Of a stretch of DNA of 64,000 nucleotides, positions 25,812 through 33,668 are shown piece after piece. Within the stretch, counting starts at the first letter, position 1; the number at the start of each line of letters is the position of its first letter. The translations under genes and the position numbers were made by a program. The notes beneath the pieces were generated by a model. The model saw only the letters and a program-made list of their open reading frames with translations. It ran no database searches and had not been told where the DNA came from. The stretch comes from JAKFDI01 sp036676235 (GTDB taxonomy: Bacteria; Pseudomonadota; Gammaproteobacteria; Burkholderiales; Burkholderiaceae_C), in the NCBI GenBank assembly GCA_036676235.1, contig JAKFDI010000110.1:1-64000 (forward strand), in the 5' to 3' direction.

Positions 25812-26858
25812 ATGAGCACCATTGAACTCAAGGGCGTGTCCAAGCACTACGGCGAATTCACCGCCGTGGACACCACCGACCTCAAAATCGAGCAGGGCGA
25901 ACTCGTGACCTTGCTGGGGCCGAGCGGGTCGGGCAAGAGCACCATCCTGTCGATGATCGCGGGCCTGACGGAGCCGAGTTCCGGCCACATCAGCATTGGC
26001 GGTCGCGACGTGACGCACATGCCGCCGTCGCAGCGCAACCTCGGCCTGGTGTTCCAGAGCTACGCGCTGTTCCCGCACATGACGGTGTTCGACAACATCG
26101 CGTTTCCCTTGAGCATCCGCGGCGTGCGCAAGGCCGACATGACCAAGCGCGTGGCGAGGGCGCTCGACCAGGTGCGGCTCGGCGGCCTGCAGGACCGGCG
26201 GCCGAATCAGTTGTCGGGCGGGCAGCAGCAGCGCGTGGCGCTGGCGCGCGCCCTGGTGTTCGAGCCCGACATCCTGCTGCTCGACGAGCCCATGGGTGCG
26301 CTCGACAAGAAGCTGCGCGAGGAAGTGCAGCTCGAACTGCGCCAGTTGCAGCGTGAGTTGGGCGTCACCACGGTGCTCGTCACCCACGACCAGGAAGAGG
26401 CGCTGTCGCTGTCGACCCGGCTGGTGGTGCTGAGCGAGGGCCGGGTGCAGCAGGTTGACACGCCGATCAACGCCTACCGGCGCCCGCGCAACCGCTTCGT
26501 CGCCGAGTTCATCGGCACGGCCAACCTCTTCGAGGGACAGGTGGCCGCCGGTTCGGCCGCCATCGTGCTGGCGGGCGGTCAGTCGGTGCCATGTACGGCG
26601 AATGATGGCGTGAGCGGGCGGGCCTGCCTCGTCGTGCGGCCCGAGCATCTACAAGTGCTCGATGCCGACGCGCACAGTGGGGTGCCGGCCCATGTGGTCG
26701 AGACCGTGTACTTCGGCCAGTCGGTGCGCGTGCACATGCGCACCGACGACGGCGTGGCCGTGGTGGCCGTCTCGAACGGCGAGCAGGTCGTGCGGGCGCC
26801 GGGCCAGCGGGTGGCGCTGGCATGGGCACCGGAGCACGCCTGGCTCATGGCCGCCTGA
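25812..26858 (+). CDS. ABC transporter ATP-binding protein, PotA-like
   Basis: A 348-residue ATPase of the polyamine/opine importer subfamily, on the inner face of the membrane. Walker A is GPSGSGKST, the signature LSGGQQQRVALARAL, Walker B ILLLDEPMGALD, and the H-loop lies in VLVTHDQEEALSL. A C-terminal TOBE domain (about 265-345) fits PotA/FbpC-type proteins. It is followed by the substrate-binding protein and two permeases, completing one importer. The REP-like pair just upstream separates it from the aminotransferase. Confidence 0.88.
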   Translation: MSTIELKGVSKHYGEFTAVDTTDLKIEQGELVTLLGPSGSGKSTILSMIAGLTEPSSGHISIGGRDVTHMPPSQRNLGLVFQSYALFPHMTVFDNIAFPLSIRGVRKADMTKRVARALDQVRLGGLQDRRPNQLSGGQQQRVALARALVFEPDILLLDEPMGALDKKLREEVQLELRQLQRELGVTTVLVTHDQEEALSLSTRLVVLSEGRVQQVDTPINAYRRPRNRFVAEFIGTANLFEGQVAAGSAAIVLAGGQSVPCTANDGVSGRACLVVRPEHLQVLDADAHSGVPAHVVETVYFGQSVRVHMRTDDGVAVVAVSNGEQVVRAPGQRVALAWAPEHAWLMAA

Positions 26859-26958
26859 AATCTCTTCTGTGCGAGGGCTTCGTCCGGCCTCGTTTCCTTC
26901 TCCATGGCGGCTGTTCGAGCCGTTTGTCTTCGACACGTATCAACCCAAGGAGTCAGTG

Positions 26959-27984
26959 ATGCGAACAAGCGTTCTGTGCAAGGCCCTGTGCAAAGGCCTG
27001 TTGATGATGGGCATCGCCACGTCGGCGGCTTATGCCCAGCCGAAGGAACTGCGCATGCTCGAGTCGGGTGGCCCCAGCGGCGACTCCATCGAGCAGGCCT
27101 ACATCAAGCCCTTCACCGCGAAAACCGGCATCAAGGTGGTGCGCGAAAGCCCCACCAGCACCGGCAAGCTGCAGGCGATGGTGCAGTCCGGAAACATCAC
27201 CGCCACGCTGGTGGAACTGGGTGCCACCAACGTCGTGCAGGCGCGTGCCCTCGGCCTGATCGAGCCGCTCGACTGGAAGGCGATCAACCCCGCCCCGCTG
27301 TACGAGGAAGCGAAGTGGCCGGATGCCTTCGGCTACCAGTACTTCTCGACCCTGATGGCCTGGCGCAAGGGCGAGAAGCCGCTGCAGAGCTGGGCCGACT
27401 TCTGGAACGTGAAAGACTTTCCCGGCAAGCGTGCGCTGCCCGACTACCCGAGCTACACGCTGGCGCTCGCGTTGCTGGCCGACGGCGTGAAGCCGGAAAA
27501 GCTGTACCCGCTCGACATCGACCGCGCCTTCGCGAGCCTCGCCAAGATCAAGGACCACGTGGCGGTGTGGTGGAAGGCCGGTGCGCAAGCGCCGCAACTG
27601 CTCGAGGACAAGGAGGTGACGTACTCCGCCGCCTGGTCGGGCCGTGTCGTCGGCAGCGAGAAGCTGGCTCATACGTACAACGAAGGTCTCTTGATGCTGT
27701 CGTACTTCGTCGTGCCCAAGGGCGCCGATCCTGCTGCGAAGGCGGCGGCGATGGGCCTGCTGCACGAGATGTCGATCGCGAAGAACCAGGCCGTGGCGGC
27801 CGAGATCATTCCGTACACCGGCGCCAGCACGGCCATCGAGTCGGCCATCGACAAGAGCCGCGCGCATCTCTATCCGACCTCGGATGCCAACAAGAAGGTG
27901 CAGGTGCTGGCTGATCCGACTTGGACGGCGAACAACGCGAAGGAAATCGAGAAGCGGTGGCAGCAGTTCAAACTGGGCATGTGA
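26959..27984 (+). CDS. ABC transporter periplasmic substrate-binding protein, polyamine/opine type
   Basis: A 341-residue exported protein. Residues 1-28 form a signal peptide with a likely cut after AAYA. The mature part (PKELRMLESGGPSGDSIEQA...) is a class-D type two-lobed binding protein of the PotD/opine group. The start at 26959 has AAGGAG upstream; the open frame of 441 codons upstream overlaps the ATPase gene and is rejected. Specificity is not readable, but genes of amino-group metabolism flank the system. Confidence 0.87.
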   Translation: MRTSVLCKALCKGLLMMGIATSAAYAQPKELRMLESGGPSGDSIEQAYIKPFTAKTGIKVVRESPTSTGKLQAMVQSGNITATLVELGATNVVQARALGLIEPLDWKAINPAPLYEEAKWPDAFGYQYFSTLMAWRKGEKPLQSWADFWNVKDFPGKRALPDYPSYTLALALLADGVKPEKLYPLDIDRAFASLAKIKDHVAVWWKAGAQAPQLLEDKEVTYSAAWSGRVVGSEKLAHTYNEGLLMLSYFVVPKGADPAAKAAAMGLLHEMSIAKNQAVAAEIIPYTGASTAIESAIDKSRAHLYPTSDANKKVQVLADPTWTANNAKEIEKRWQQFKLGM

Positions 27985-27999
27985 GCCGGATCTGCCGTC

Positions 28000-28260
28000 G
28001 AACAACAAGAACCGTTCGGGCTGAGCTTGTCGAAGCCCCCGCGGGTCCTGAGCTTCCGTTTCCGTTCGTCCTGAGCTTGTCGAAGGAAGCACCTGTGTCC
28101 GCCCAGAGGCACTTCGACAGGCTCAGTGCGAACGGGTCGTCGGGTGGCGCCGAGCGAACCGCAAGAAGCGATCGAACGACAAGAACCGTTCGGGCTGAGC
28201 TTGTCGAAGCCCAGGTGCTCGCCAGGAGGCACTTCGACAAGCTCAGTGCGAACGGGGGGT
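28000..28260 (+). repeat. REP-like hairpin repeats, cluster 3 (five units)
   Basis: Units lie at about 28012-28040, 28062-28088, 28109-28135, 28185-28212 and 28229-28256, in mixed orientation. Stems are GGGCT/AGCCC, GTCCT/AGGA and GCACT/AGTGC; loops are GAG-CTTG-TCGA or CCTG. Two units share an identical AACGACAAG-type lead. The cluster fills the 343-bp gap between the binding protein and the first permease gene and is the largest cluster in the window. Confidence 0.88.
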
Positions 28261-28327
28261 GGCGTTCTGCATCTTTGAACGCGGGTTTCCGTGAGCGCAT
28301 CCGCCCACCAATGAATCGAACACTGTC

Positions 28328-29167
28328 ATGAGTAGCGCGCTGCGATCCCTGCGCTCACCCACCCTCTGGCTGGTCGCACCTTTGCTGCTGGTGATGGCCG
28401 CAGGCTTCAATCTGCCGCTGGTCATCATGCTCGGGCGCAGCGTGATGGGCGAGGGCGGCTTCACGCTCGCGCACTTCGGCGAGATGTTCGGCGCGTCGGT
28501 CTACATGAAGGTGTTGCTCAACACCTTTCGCATTGCGCTGATCACCGCAGTGGCTTGCGTGCTGCTCGGCTACCCGCTCGCCTACTGGCTGCGCCGCCTG
28601 CCGCCGCGCTGGCAGATGGTGGCGCTGTCGATGGTGGTGATTCCGTTCTGGATCAGCATCCTCGTGCGCACCTACGCGTGGATCGTGGTGCTGGGCAATG
28701 CCGGCATGGTCAACCGCGGGCTGATGGGTCTGGGCCTCATCGATGCGCCGATCAGCTTTCTCTACAACGAGCTGGGCGTGATCATCGGCACCGTCAACGT
28801 GCTGCTGCCGTTCCTGGTGCTGCCGCTCTTCGCCTCGATGCTGAAGATCGACGAGCAACTGCTGCGTGCGGCCGAGACGCTGGGCGCAAGCCCCTGGACG
28901 ACCTTCTGGCGCATCTTCTTTCCGCTCAGCCTGCCGTCGCTCGCGGCCGGCGCGGTGCTGGTGTTCATCCTCACGCTCGGCTTCTTCATCACGCCGGCCG
29001 TGCTGGGCGGCGGGCGGGTGCCGATGATCTCCAACATGCTCGACCTGCTGGTCAACCAGATGCCGAGCTGGGAGATCGCCTCCGCCATCTCGGCCGTGCT
29101 GCTGGTCGTGACGCTGGCGCTGTTCGTGGTGTATCTGCGGCTGACCCGCGTGGAGGAAACGGCATGA
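28328..29167 (+). CDS. ABC transporter permease, PotB-like
   Basis: A 279-residue inner-membrane protein with six hydrophobic segments and the cytoplasmic EAA loop (RAAETLGASPWTTFWRIFFPLSLP) that docks the ATPase. Length and sequence pattern fit the first permease of polyamine/opine importers. Its stop codon overlaps the next permease start by 4 bp (ATGA), implying coupled translation. The REP cluster upstream may affect mRNA levels between the binding protein and the permeases. Confidence 0.88.
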   Translation: MSSALRSLRSPTLWLVAPLLLVMAAGFNLPLVIMLGRSVMGEGGFTLAHFGEMFGASVYMKVLLNTFRIALITAVACVLLGYPLAYWLRRLPPRWQMVALSMVVIPFWISILVRTYAWIVVLGNAGMVNRGLMGLGLIDAPISFLYNELGVIIGTVNVLLPFLVLPLFASMLKIDEQLLRAAETLGASPWTTFWRIFFPLSLPSLAAGAVLVFILTLGFFITPAVLGGGRVPMISNMLDLLVNQMPSWEIASAISAVLLVVTLALFVVYLRLTRVEETA

Positions 29168-30021
29168 ACGCGCCCCGTGCGCCCCGCACCTCCCTGCGGC
29201 ATTTCAGCGCGGCGCCGGCCGTCGTGCGCGTCAACCGCGCGGCACTCGCCATCAGCGGCATCGGCGTGCTGGTCTTCCTGATCCTGCCGGTGCTCATCGT
29301 CGTGCCGATGTCGTTCTCCGACGCCAGCTCGCTGCGCTTTCCGCCCGAGGGCTTCTCGCTGCGCTGGTATGCCGACGTCTTCGGCGATCCGCGCTGGCTG
29401 CAGGCGATGAAGACCTCAGTGGTGCTGGCGCTGCTGTCGAGCACGCTGGCGCTGGTGCTGGGCGGGCTCGCGGCCTACGGCCTCGTGCGCGGCCGCTTCT
29501 TCGGCCGCATGACGGTGCAGAGCAACTTCATCGCGCCGCTGATCATTCCGTCGGTGGTGATCGCGGTCGGCCTGTACTTCGCGCTCGCCTGGGTCGGCCT
29601 GCTCGGCTCCTTCGGCGGGCTGCTGCTGGGCCACACGCTGCTGGGCGTGCCCTACGTGGTGCTCATCATGTCGGTTGCGATCCGCAGCTTCGACATCCGC
29701 ATCGAGCAGGTGGCGTTCACGCTCGGCGCCTCGTGGTTCACGATGTTCCGCCGTGTGCTGATCCCGAACCTGCTGCCAAGCACGGCTGCGGCCTGGATCT
29801 TCGCCTTCGTCACCAGCTTCGATGAGGTGGTGATCACCACCTTCATCGGCGGCACGCATGAGACCGTGCCCAAGCGCATGTTCAACGACCTGGTGCTGCA
29901 GGTGAACCCGTCCATCACTGCCATCGCCACGCTGCTCATCGCCGTGAGCCTGGTGCTGATGGGGCTGGCGGCTGGCCTGATGCGGCGCTCCAAGGCCATG
30001 TCGCAGCGGCAGGCGGACTGA
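29164..30021 (+). CDS. ABC transporter permease, PotC-like
   Basis: A 285-residue second permease with six membrane segments and an EAA loop (QVAFTLGASWFTMFRRVLIP NLLP). It begins at 29164, overlapping the preceding gene by 4 bp. The C-terminal end is basic (RRSKAMSQRQAD) as expected on the cytoplasmic side. With the ATPase and binding protein it makes a complete importer. The longer open frame starting at 28555 lies over the first permease out of frame and is not used. Confidence 0.88.
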   Translation: MNAPRAPRTSLRHFSAAPAVVRVNRAALAISGIGVLVFLILPVLIVVPMSFSDASSLRFPPEGFSLRWYADVFGDPRWLQAMKTSVVLALLSSTLALVLGGLAAYGLVRGRFFGRMTVQSNFIAPLIIPSVVIAVGLYFALAWVGLLGSFGGLLLGHTLLGVPYVVLIMSVAIRSFDIRIEQVAFTLGASWFTMFRRVLIPNLLPSTAAAWIFAFVTSFDEVVITTFIGGTHETVPKRMFNDLVLQVNPSITAIATLLIAVSLVLMGLAAGLMRRSKAMSQRQAD

Positions 30022-30062
30022 GCTGCCTGCCGCAATTTCTTCACCGGCTTCACGAGGAACCC

Positions 30063-31439
30063 ATGAACTCATCGACTGACGCATACGGCAGCCACGGCGG
30101 CCCGGTGCAATTGTTCTATCTGAAGAAGGGCGCGCCGCGCCGGCCGACCGTTTCCCACGGCGAGGGCATCTATCTCTGGGACACCAAGGGGCGGCGCTAC
30201 ATCGATGCGTCGTCGGGGCCGATCGCCTCGAACCTGGGCCACGCCAACCCGCGCGTGATTGCGGCGTCCGACCGGCAGATGCGCCATGTCGCCTATGCCA
30301 GCCGCGCATTCTTCGAGAACGACGCGAACGCCGATCTGGCCGACATCGTGACGCGGCTGGCCGGCCCGGGGCTGGAGCGAGCGTTCTTCGTCTCCGGCGG
30401 CTCCGAGGCCACCGAGAGCGCGATGAAGCTCGCGCGCCAGTACGCCGTCACGCAGGGCCAGGCGTCGCGCTGGAAGGTGCTGTCGCGCAATCCCAGCTAC
30501 CACGGCGGCACGATGGGAGCGATTGCCATCAGCGGCGATCCGGTGTCGGAAGCCGCCTTCGGCCCGATGACGCGGCTGATGCCCAAGGTGCCCGCGCCTT
30601 TCACTTATCGGCTGCCCGAAGGCCACACCGCCGAGTCCTATGCCGAGCATTGCGCGGCCGCGTTGGAAGAATCGATCCTGCGCGAAGGGCCGGAGACGGT
30701 GCTCGCCTTCTTCCTTGAACCGGTGGGCGGCCTCGCCACCGGCGCGCTGGTCGCGCCCGACCGCTACTACGCCCGCGTGCGCGAAATCTGCAGCCGCCAC
30801 GGCGTGCTGCTGGTGTTCGACGAAGTGATGAGCGGCGCCGGACGCACCGGCCAGTTTCTCGCGGCCCACCACTGGCCCGAGGCGCGGCCCGACATCGTGA
30901 CGCTGGCCAAGGGCATCGGCGCCGGCTATGCGCCGCTCGGCGCGGTGCTGGCCTCGCGCGAGATGGTCGACGCGGTGGCCGAGGCCGGCGGCTTCATGCA
31001 CGGCTTCACCTACGCCTCGAACCCGCTGTCGTGCGCCATTGGGCATGCGGTGGTCTCGGAGACGGTCGACCGAGGCTTGATCCCGAACGCCGCGGCGATG
31101 GGCGATCGGCTGCGCCAGCGCCTGCAGGAAGTGCAGAAGGGCAGCCGCGTGATGGGCGACATCCGCGGCAAGGGGCTGCTGATGGCGATCGAGATCGTGG
31201 GCGATCGAGAGACCAAGGCCATCCTGCCGGCGCAGACGCAGGCGATCCAGCGCATCGTCGAACTCGGCATGGAGCGCGGGCTGCTGCTCTATTCGCGCCG
31301 CACGGCCAACGGCCTGTACGGCGAGTGGCTGATGGTGGCGCCGCCACTGATCGTCGATGCGCCGCAGATCGACATCATCGCCGGGCTCATCGGCGAGACG
31401 CTTGCCGCCTTCGAGAAGCAACTCGGGAGAACTGCATGA
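30063..31439 (+). CDS. Class-III aminotransferase (omega-transaminase type)
   Basis: A 458-residue PLP enzyme. Visible are the N-terminal KGAPRRPTVSHGEGIYLWD, the phosphate-binding FVSGGSEATESAMKLARQY, the PLP-ring Asp in LLVFDEVMSGAGRTGQFLA and the Schiff-base Lys in VTLAKGIGAGYAPLGA. The C-terminal YGEWLMVAPPLIV is typical of omega-amino acid/diamine transaminases. It probably uses an imported omega-amino compound with pyruvate or 2-oxoglutarate as acceptor; the substrate is inferred from context. It overlaps the following SDR gene by 4 bp. Confidence 0.87.
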   Translation: MNSSTDAYGSHGGPVQLFYLKKGAPRRPTVSHGEGIYLWDTKGRRYIDASSGPIASNLGHANPRVIAASDRQMRHVAYASRAFFENDANADLADIVTRLAGPGLERAFFVSGGSEATESAMKLARQYAVTQGQASRWKVLSRNPSYHGGTMGAIAISGDPVSEAAFGPMTRLMPKVPAPFTYRLPEGHTAESYAEHCAAALEESILREGPETVLAFFLEPVGGLATGALVAPDRYYARVREICSRHGVLLVFDEVMSGAGRTGQFLAAHHWPEARPDIVTLAKGIGAGYAPLGAVLASREMVDAVAEAGGFMHGFTYASNPLSCAIGHAVVSETVDRGLIPNAAAMGDRLRQRLQEVQKGSRVMGDIRGKGLLMAIEIVGDRETKAILPAQTQAIQRIVELGMERGLLLYSRRTANGLYGEWLMVAPPLIVDAPQIDIIAGLIGETLAAFEKQLGRTA

Positions 31440-32212
31440 GCGCCGCGGCAACACGCAAGGTCTGCGTCGTCACCGGTTCGTCGTCGGGCATCGGCGCCGC
31501 CACGGCGAGGCTCTATGCCGCGAACGGCTGGAACGTGGTCGTCAACTATTCGCGCGACCCGGCGCCGGCCGAGCAGGTGGCCGACGAATGCCGCCAGCTC
31601 GGCGCCGAGGTGCGGGTCGTCAAGGCCGACATCTCGAACGACGCCGACTGCCGGCGCATGGCCGCGGAGGTCGAGACGGCCTGGGGCCGCGCCGACGTGC
31701 TGGTGAACAACGCCGGCGCCACCAAGTTCGTTGCGCTGAAGAATCTGGACGGCCTGGAGGCCGAAGACTTCCAGCGCATCTACGCCGTCAACGTGATCGG
31801 CTCGTACCAGATGACGCGCGCTTTCGTGCCGCTGCTCAAGAAGCACCCGGTCACGGCGGTGGTCAACGTGTCGTCCATCGCCTCGATGATGGGCACCGGC
31901 TCATCGATCGCGTACATGGCGTCCAAGGGCGCGCTCAACGCCATGACCTTCGGGCTGGCGCGCGCACTCGGCCCGGAGATCCGTGTCAACGCCATCGCGC
32001 CCGGGCTGGTGGAGTCGCCGTGGCTGAAGAACGGGCTGGGCGAAGCGGCCTATGCGGCGCGCGTCGAGAGCTACAAGGAACGCGCCACGCTTGGTGAAGT
32101 GATCACGCCCGACGACGTGGCGCAGGCCGCATGGTGGCTGGGCGTGGGCGCGGCGAAGACGACGGGGGAAGTGTTGCTTGTCGACGGCGGGTTGCGGCTC
32201 ACGCGCGCCTGA
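31436..32212 (+). CDS. Short-chain dehydrogenase/reductase
   Basis: A 258-residue classical SDR. The cofactor motif is VTGSSSGIGAATARLY (TGxxxGIG), followed by NNAG, a catalytic Ser in NVSSIASMMG and YMASK (YxxxK). The C-terminus LVDGGLRLTRA is normal. It starts within the stop codon of the transaminase (ATGA) and so is co-translated; reduction or oxidation of an aldehyde or keto product of that enzyme is a reasonable inference. It is the last gene of the cluster, and a terminator-type hairpin follows. Confidence 0.87.
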   Translation: MSAAATRKVCVVTGSSSGIGAATARLYAANGWNVVVNYSRDPAPAEQVADECRQLGAEVRVVKADISNDADCRRMAAEVETAWGRADVLVNNAGATKFVALKNLDGLEAEDFQRIYAVNVIGSYQMTRAFVPLLKKHPVTAVVNVSSIASMMGTGSSIAYMASKGALNAMTFGLARALGPEIRVNAIAPGLVESPWLKNGLGEAAYAARVESYKERATLGEVITPDDVAQAAWWLGVGAAKTTGEVLLVDGGLRLTRA

Positions 32213-32234
32213 TCTCAGCACCGGCGTGCATTGG

Positions 32235-32269
32235 CCCCCTCTCCCTCTGGGAGAGGGCTGGGGTGAGGG
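32235..32269. terminator. CCCTCTCCC/GGGAGAGGG hairpin between convergent genes
   Basis: CCCCTCTCCC, a short CT loop and GGGAGAGGG with the TGGGGTGAGGG tail. It lies between the SDR ending at 32212 and the convergent dehalogenase-like SDR ending at 32279, so it may terminate both. Confidence 0.55.
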
Positions 32270-32278
32270 CTCGCGGCC

Positions 32279-32962
32279 TCAGCGCACCACCCACCCGCCG
32301 CACACCGGAAACACCTGTCCCACGAAGCAATTCGCCGCCTCGCTGCACAGGTAGGCCGCGAACTCGGCGTCTTCGCGCGCACTGACCAGCCGGCCCAGCG
32401 GCACCTCGCGCTTGAGCCGTTTCTGGAAGCGCGGGTCGGCCTGCACCTCGGCCGGAAAGTAGGTCGGGTTGTCGACGAAGTTCTGCGCGATCAGGTTGAC
32501 CTGCACGTTGTGCGGCGCCATCTCCACACCCACCGACTGCACATACGACATCTGCGCACCGCGCGCCGCGCAATAGGTGGAGAAGCGCCGCATGCCGCGC
32601 AGCGCCGAGGCACTGCCCAGCACCAGCACCTTGCCCGCGCGCCGCTCGACCATCGCCGGCAGCGCCGCGCGCATGAGCCGCGGCAGCGGGTCGACGAGCG
32701 CGGCGAAGGTGCTGCGCCATTCGTCTTCCGACACCGCGACCACTTCGGTCTCGGGTGCGGGCCACGCCATGTTGGCCACCAGCGCATCGATCGTGCCGGC
32801 CTCGGCGACGACGCGGGCCGGCGCCTCGGGGTCGATCAGCTCGCGCGTGTCGGCCACCACGTCGGCGCCGTGCTCGGCGAAGACTTCGCAGAGGGCCGGA
32901 CCCATGAAGGCGTCAGCCTGGGTGATGAGGATGCGCTTGCCGCGAAGGCTGGTGGATGACAT
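32279..32962 (-). CDS. Halohydrin dehalogenase-like SDR (Ser-Tyr-Arg catalytic set)
   Basis: A 227-residue SDR-fold protein that lacks normal dehydrogenase motifs. In place of TGxxxGxG it has T14-x4-F19-x-G21 (LITQADAFMG), and its catalytic set is S117-x12-Y130-x3-R134 with Arg instead of Lys. These are the two fingerprints used to define halohydrin dehalogenases, which convert vicinal halohydrins and epoxides without NAD. The NPTYFP stretch near residue 160 and the ending FVGQVFPVCGGW resemble HheC. The start at 32962 has AAGGAG upstream. Arg-type SDRs with other roles exist, so activity is unproven. Confidence 0.7.
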   Translation of the reverse strand: MSSTSLRGKRILITQADAFMGPALCEVFAEHGADVVADTRELIDPEAPARVVAEAGTIDALVANMAWPAPETEVVAVSEDEWRSTFAALVDPLPRLMRAALPAMVERRAGKVLVLGSASALRGMRRFSTYCAARGAQMSYVQSVGVEMAPHNVQVNLIAQNFVDNPTYFPAEVQADPRFQKRLKREVPLGRLVSAREDAEFAAYLCSEAANCFVGQVFPVCGGWVVR

Positions 32963-32999
32963 TCGATCTCCTTCGTGAGGGCGGTGGGTTCCTACCGCA

Positions 33000-33353
33000 T
33001 CAAGCGACCCGTGCGAGCGGGAAGCGAATCTCCACGGCGTCGAAGGGCACGGACACCGTACCCTCCTGCGAGCGCTCGATGAGCCCCAGCTCTTCGAGCC
33101 TCGACACGTCAGCGTGCACGTTCGAGTAATTGCGCTCCGCGGCCTTGGCAAGCGCATACACGCTGCACTCGCCGACGCGGCGCAACGTGTCCAGAAGGTC
33201 CAGGCGGGCAGGCGTCAAGTCGGAGAAGAGCGCGCGCGCCGACTCAAAGCTCAGCCGGTAGTCGGGTGCCCGCCCACGACGGGACGCCGCCACCTGCTGC
33301 GCCACCGCCCCGAAGATCGAGCCCTTGCGGCTCAGTTCGATGATTGCTTTCAT
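33000..33353 (-). CDS. Winged-helix antitoxin/regulator of a TumE-type pair
   Basis: A 117-residue protein with a winged helix-turn-helix in its C-terminal half (ARLDLLDTLRRVGECSVYAL, ANVHADVSRLEELGLIERS-like pattern). It resembles the HVO_A0114-type DNA-binding proteins found next to TumE-like toxins. It starts 3 bp after the toxin stop codon, so toxin comes first and antitoxin second, the reverse of the ParE-type pair at 2374. It probably neutralises the toxin and represses the operon through the palindrome at 33635-33656. Confidence 0.7.
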   Translation of the reverse strand: MKAIIELSRKGSIFGAVAQQVAASRRGRAPDYRLSFESARALFSDLTPARLDLLDTLRRVGECSVYALAKAAERNYSNVHADVSRLEELGLIERSQEGTVSVPFDAVEIRFPLARVA

Positions 33354-33356
33354 GGC

Positions 33357-33644
33357 TTAGCTCCATTCGGTCACATCGCGCTCGAAGTCAGCCAGCAACT
33401 GCTCCAGCGTGGTGAAGACGTAGTTTTCCTCTCGGAAACCGTGATGCCGGTGATCCCCTTTGCCCCGCTCGTTGTCGTACCTCACGCGGCATACGCCTGC
33501 GGCACCGTAGTACAGGCGGTACTTGTAGCCGTGCGTCGACGGTGGCAAAGGCTCCGGCAGTTCCCAGATGACAACTTCAACGATCGAGCCATCGTCACGA
33601 ACTTCCTTTGCCTTGGCGATCAGTCGCGCATTCATATATTGCAT
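33357..33644 (-). CDS. TumE-family toxin (DUF6516)
   Basis: A 95-residue protein with the DUF6516/TumE pattern: ARLIAKAKEVRDDGSIVEVV, then GYKYRLYYG, VRYDNERGKGDHRHHG and a final helix FTTLEQLLADFERDV. The conserved YDN-GKGDHRH stretch is the likely active or metal site. TumE-type toxins have been reported in archaea and bacteria, with a target I cannot state. Start codons at 33644 and 33635 are both possible, and no ribosome site is clear. A perfect inverted repeat overlaps the start region. Confidence 0.7.
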   Translation of the reverse strand: MQYMNARLIAKAKEVRDDGSIVEVVIWELPEPLPPSTHGYKYRLYYGAAGVCRVRYDNERGKGDHRHHGFREENYVFTTLEQLLADFERDVTEWS

Positions 33645-33656
33645 CGTAGCAATATA
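33635..33656 (-). promoter_or_regulatory. Palindromic candidate operator over the TumE-type toxin start
   Basis: TATATTGC and GCAATATA form an 8-bp perfect inverted repeat around a 6-base centre. It is AT-rich in a GC-rich setting and covers the toxin start codon and a TATATT sequence that could be a -10 box. Placement suits an autorepressor site. Confidence 0.6.
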
Positions 33657-33668
33657 GACTGCACCTGC

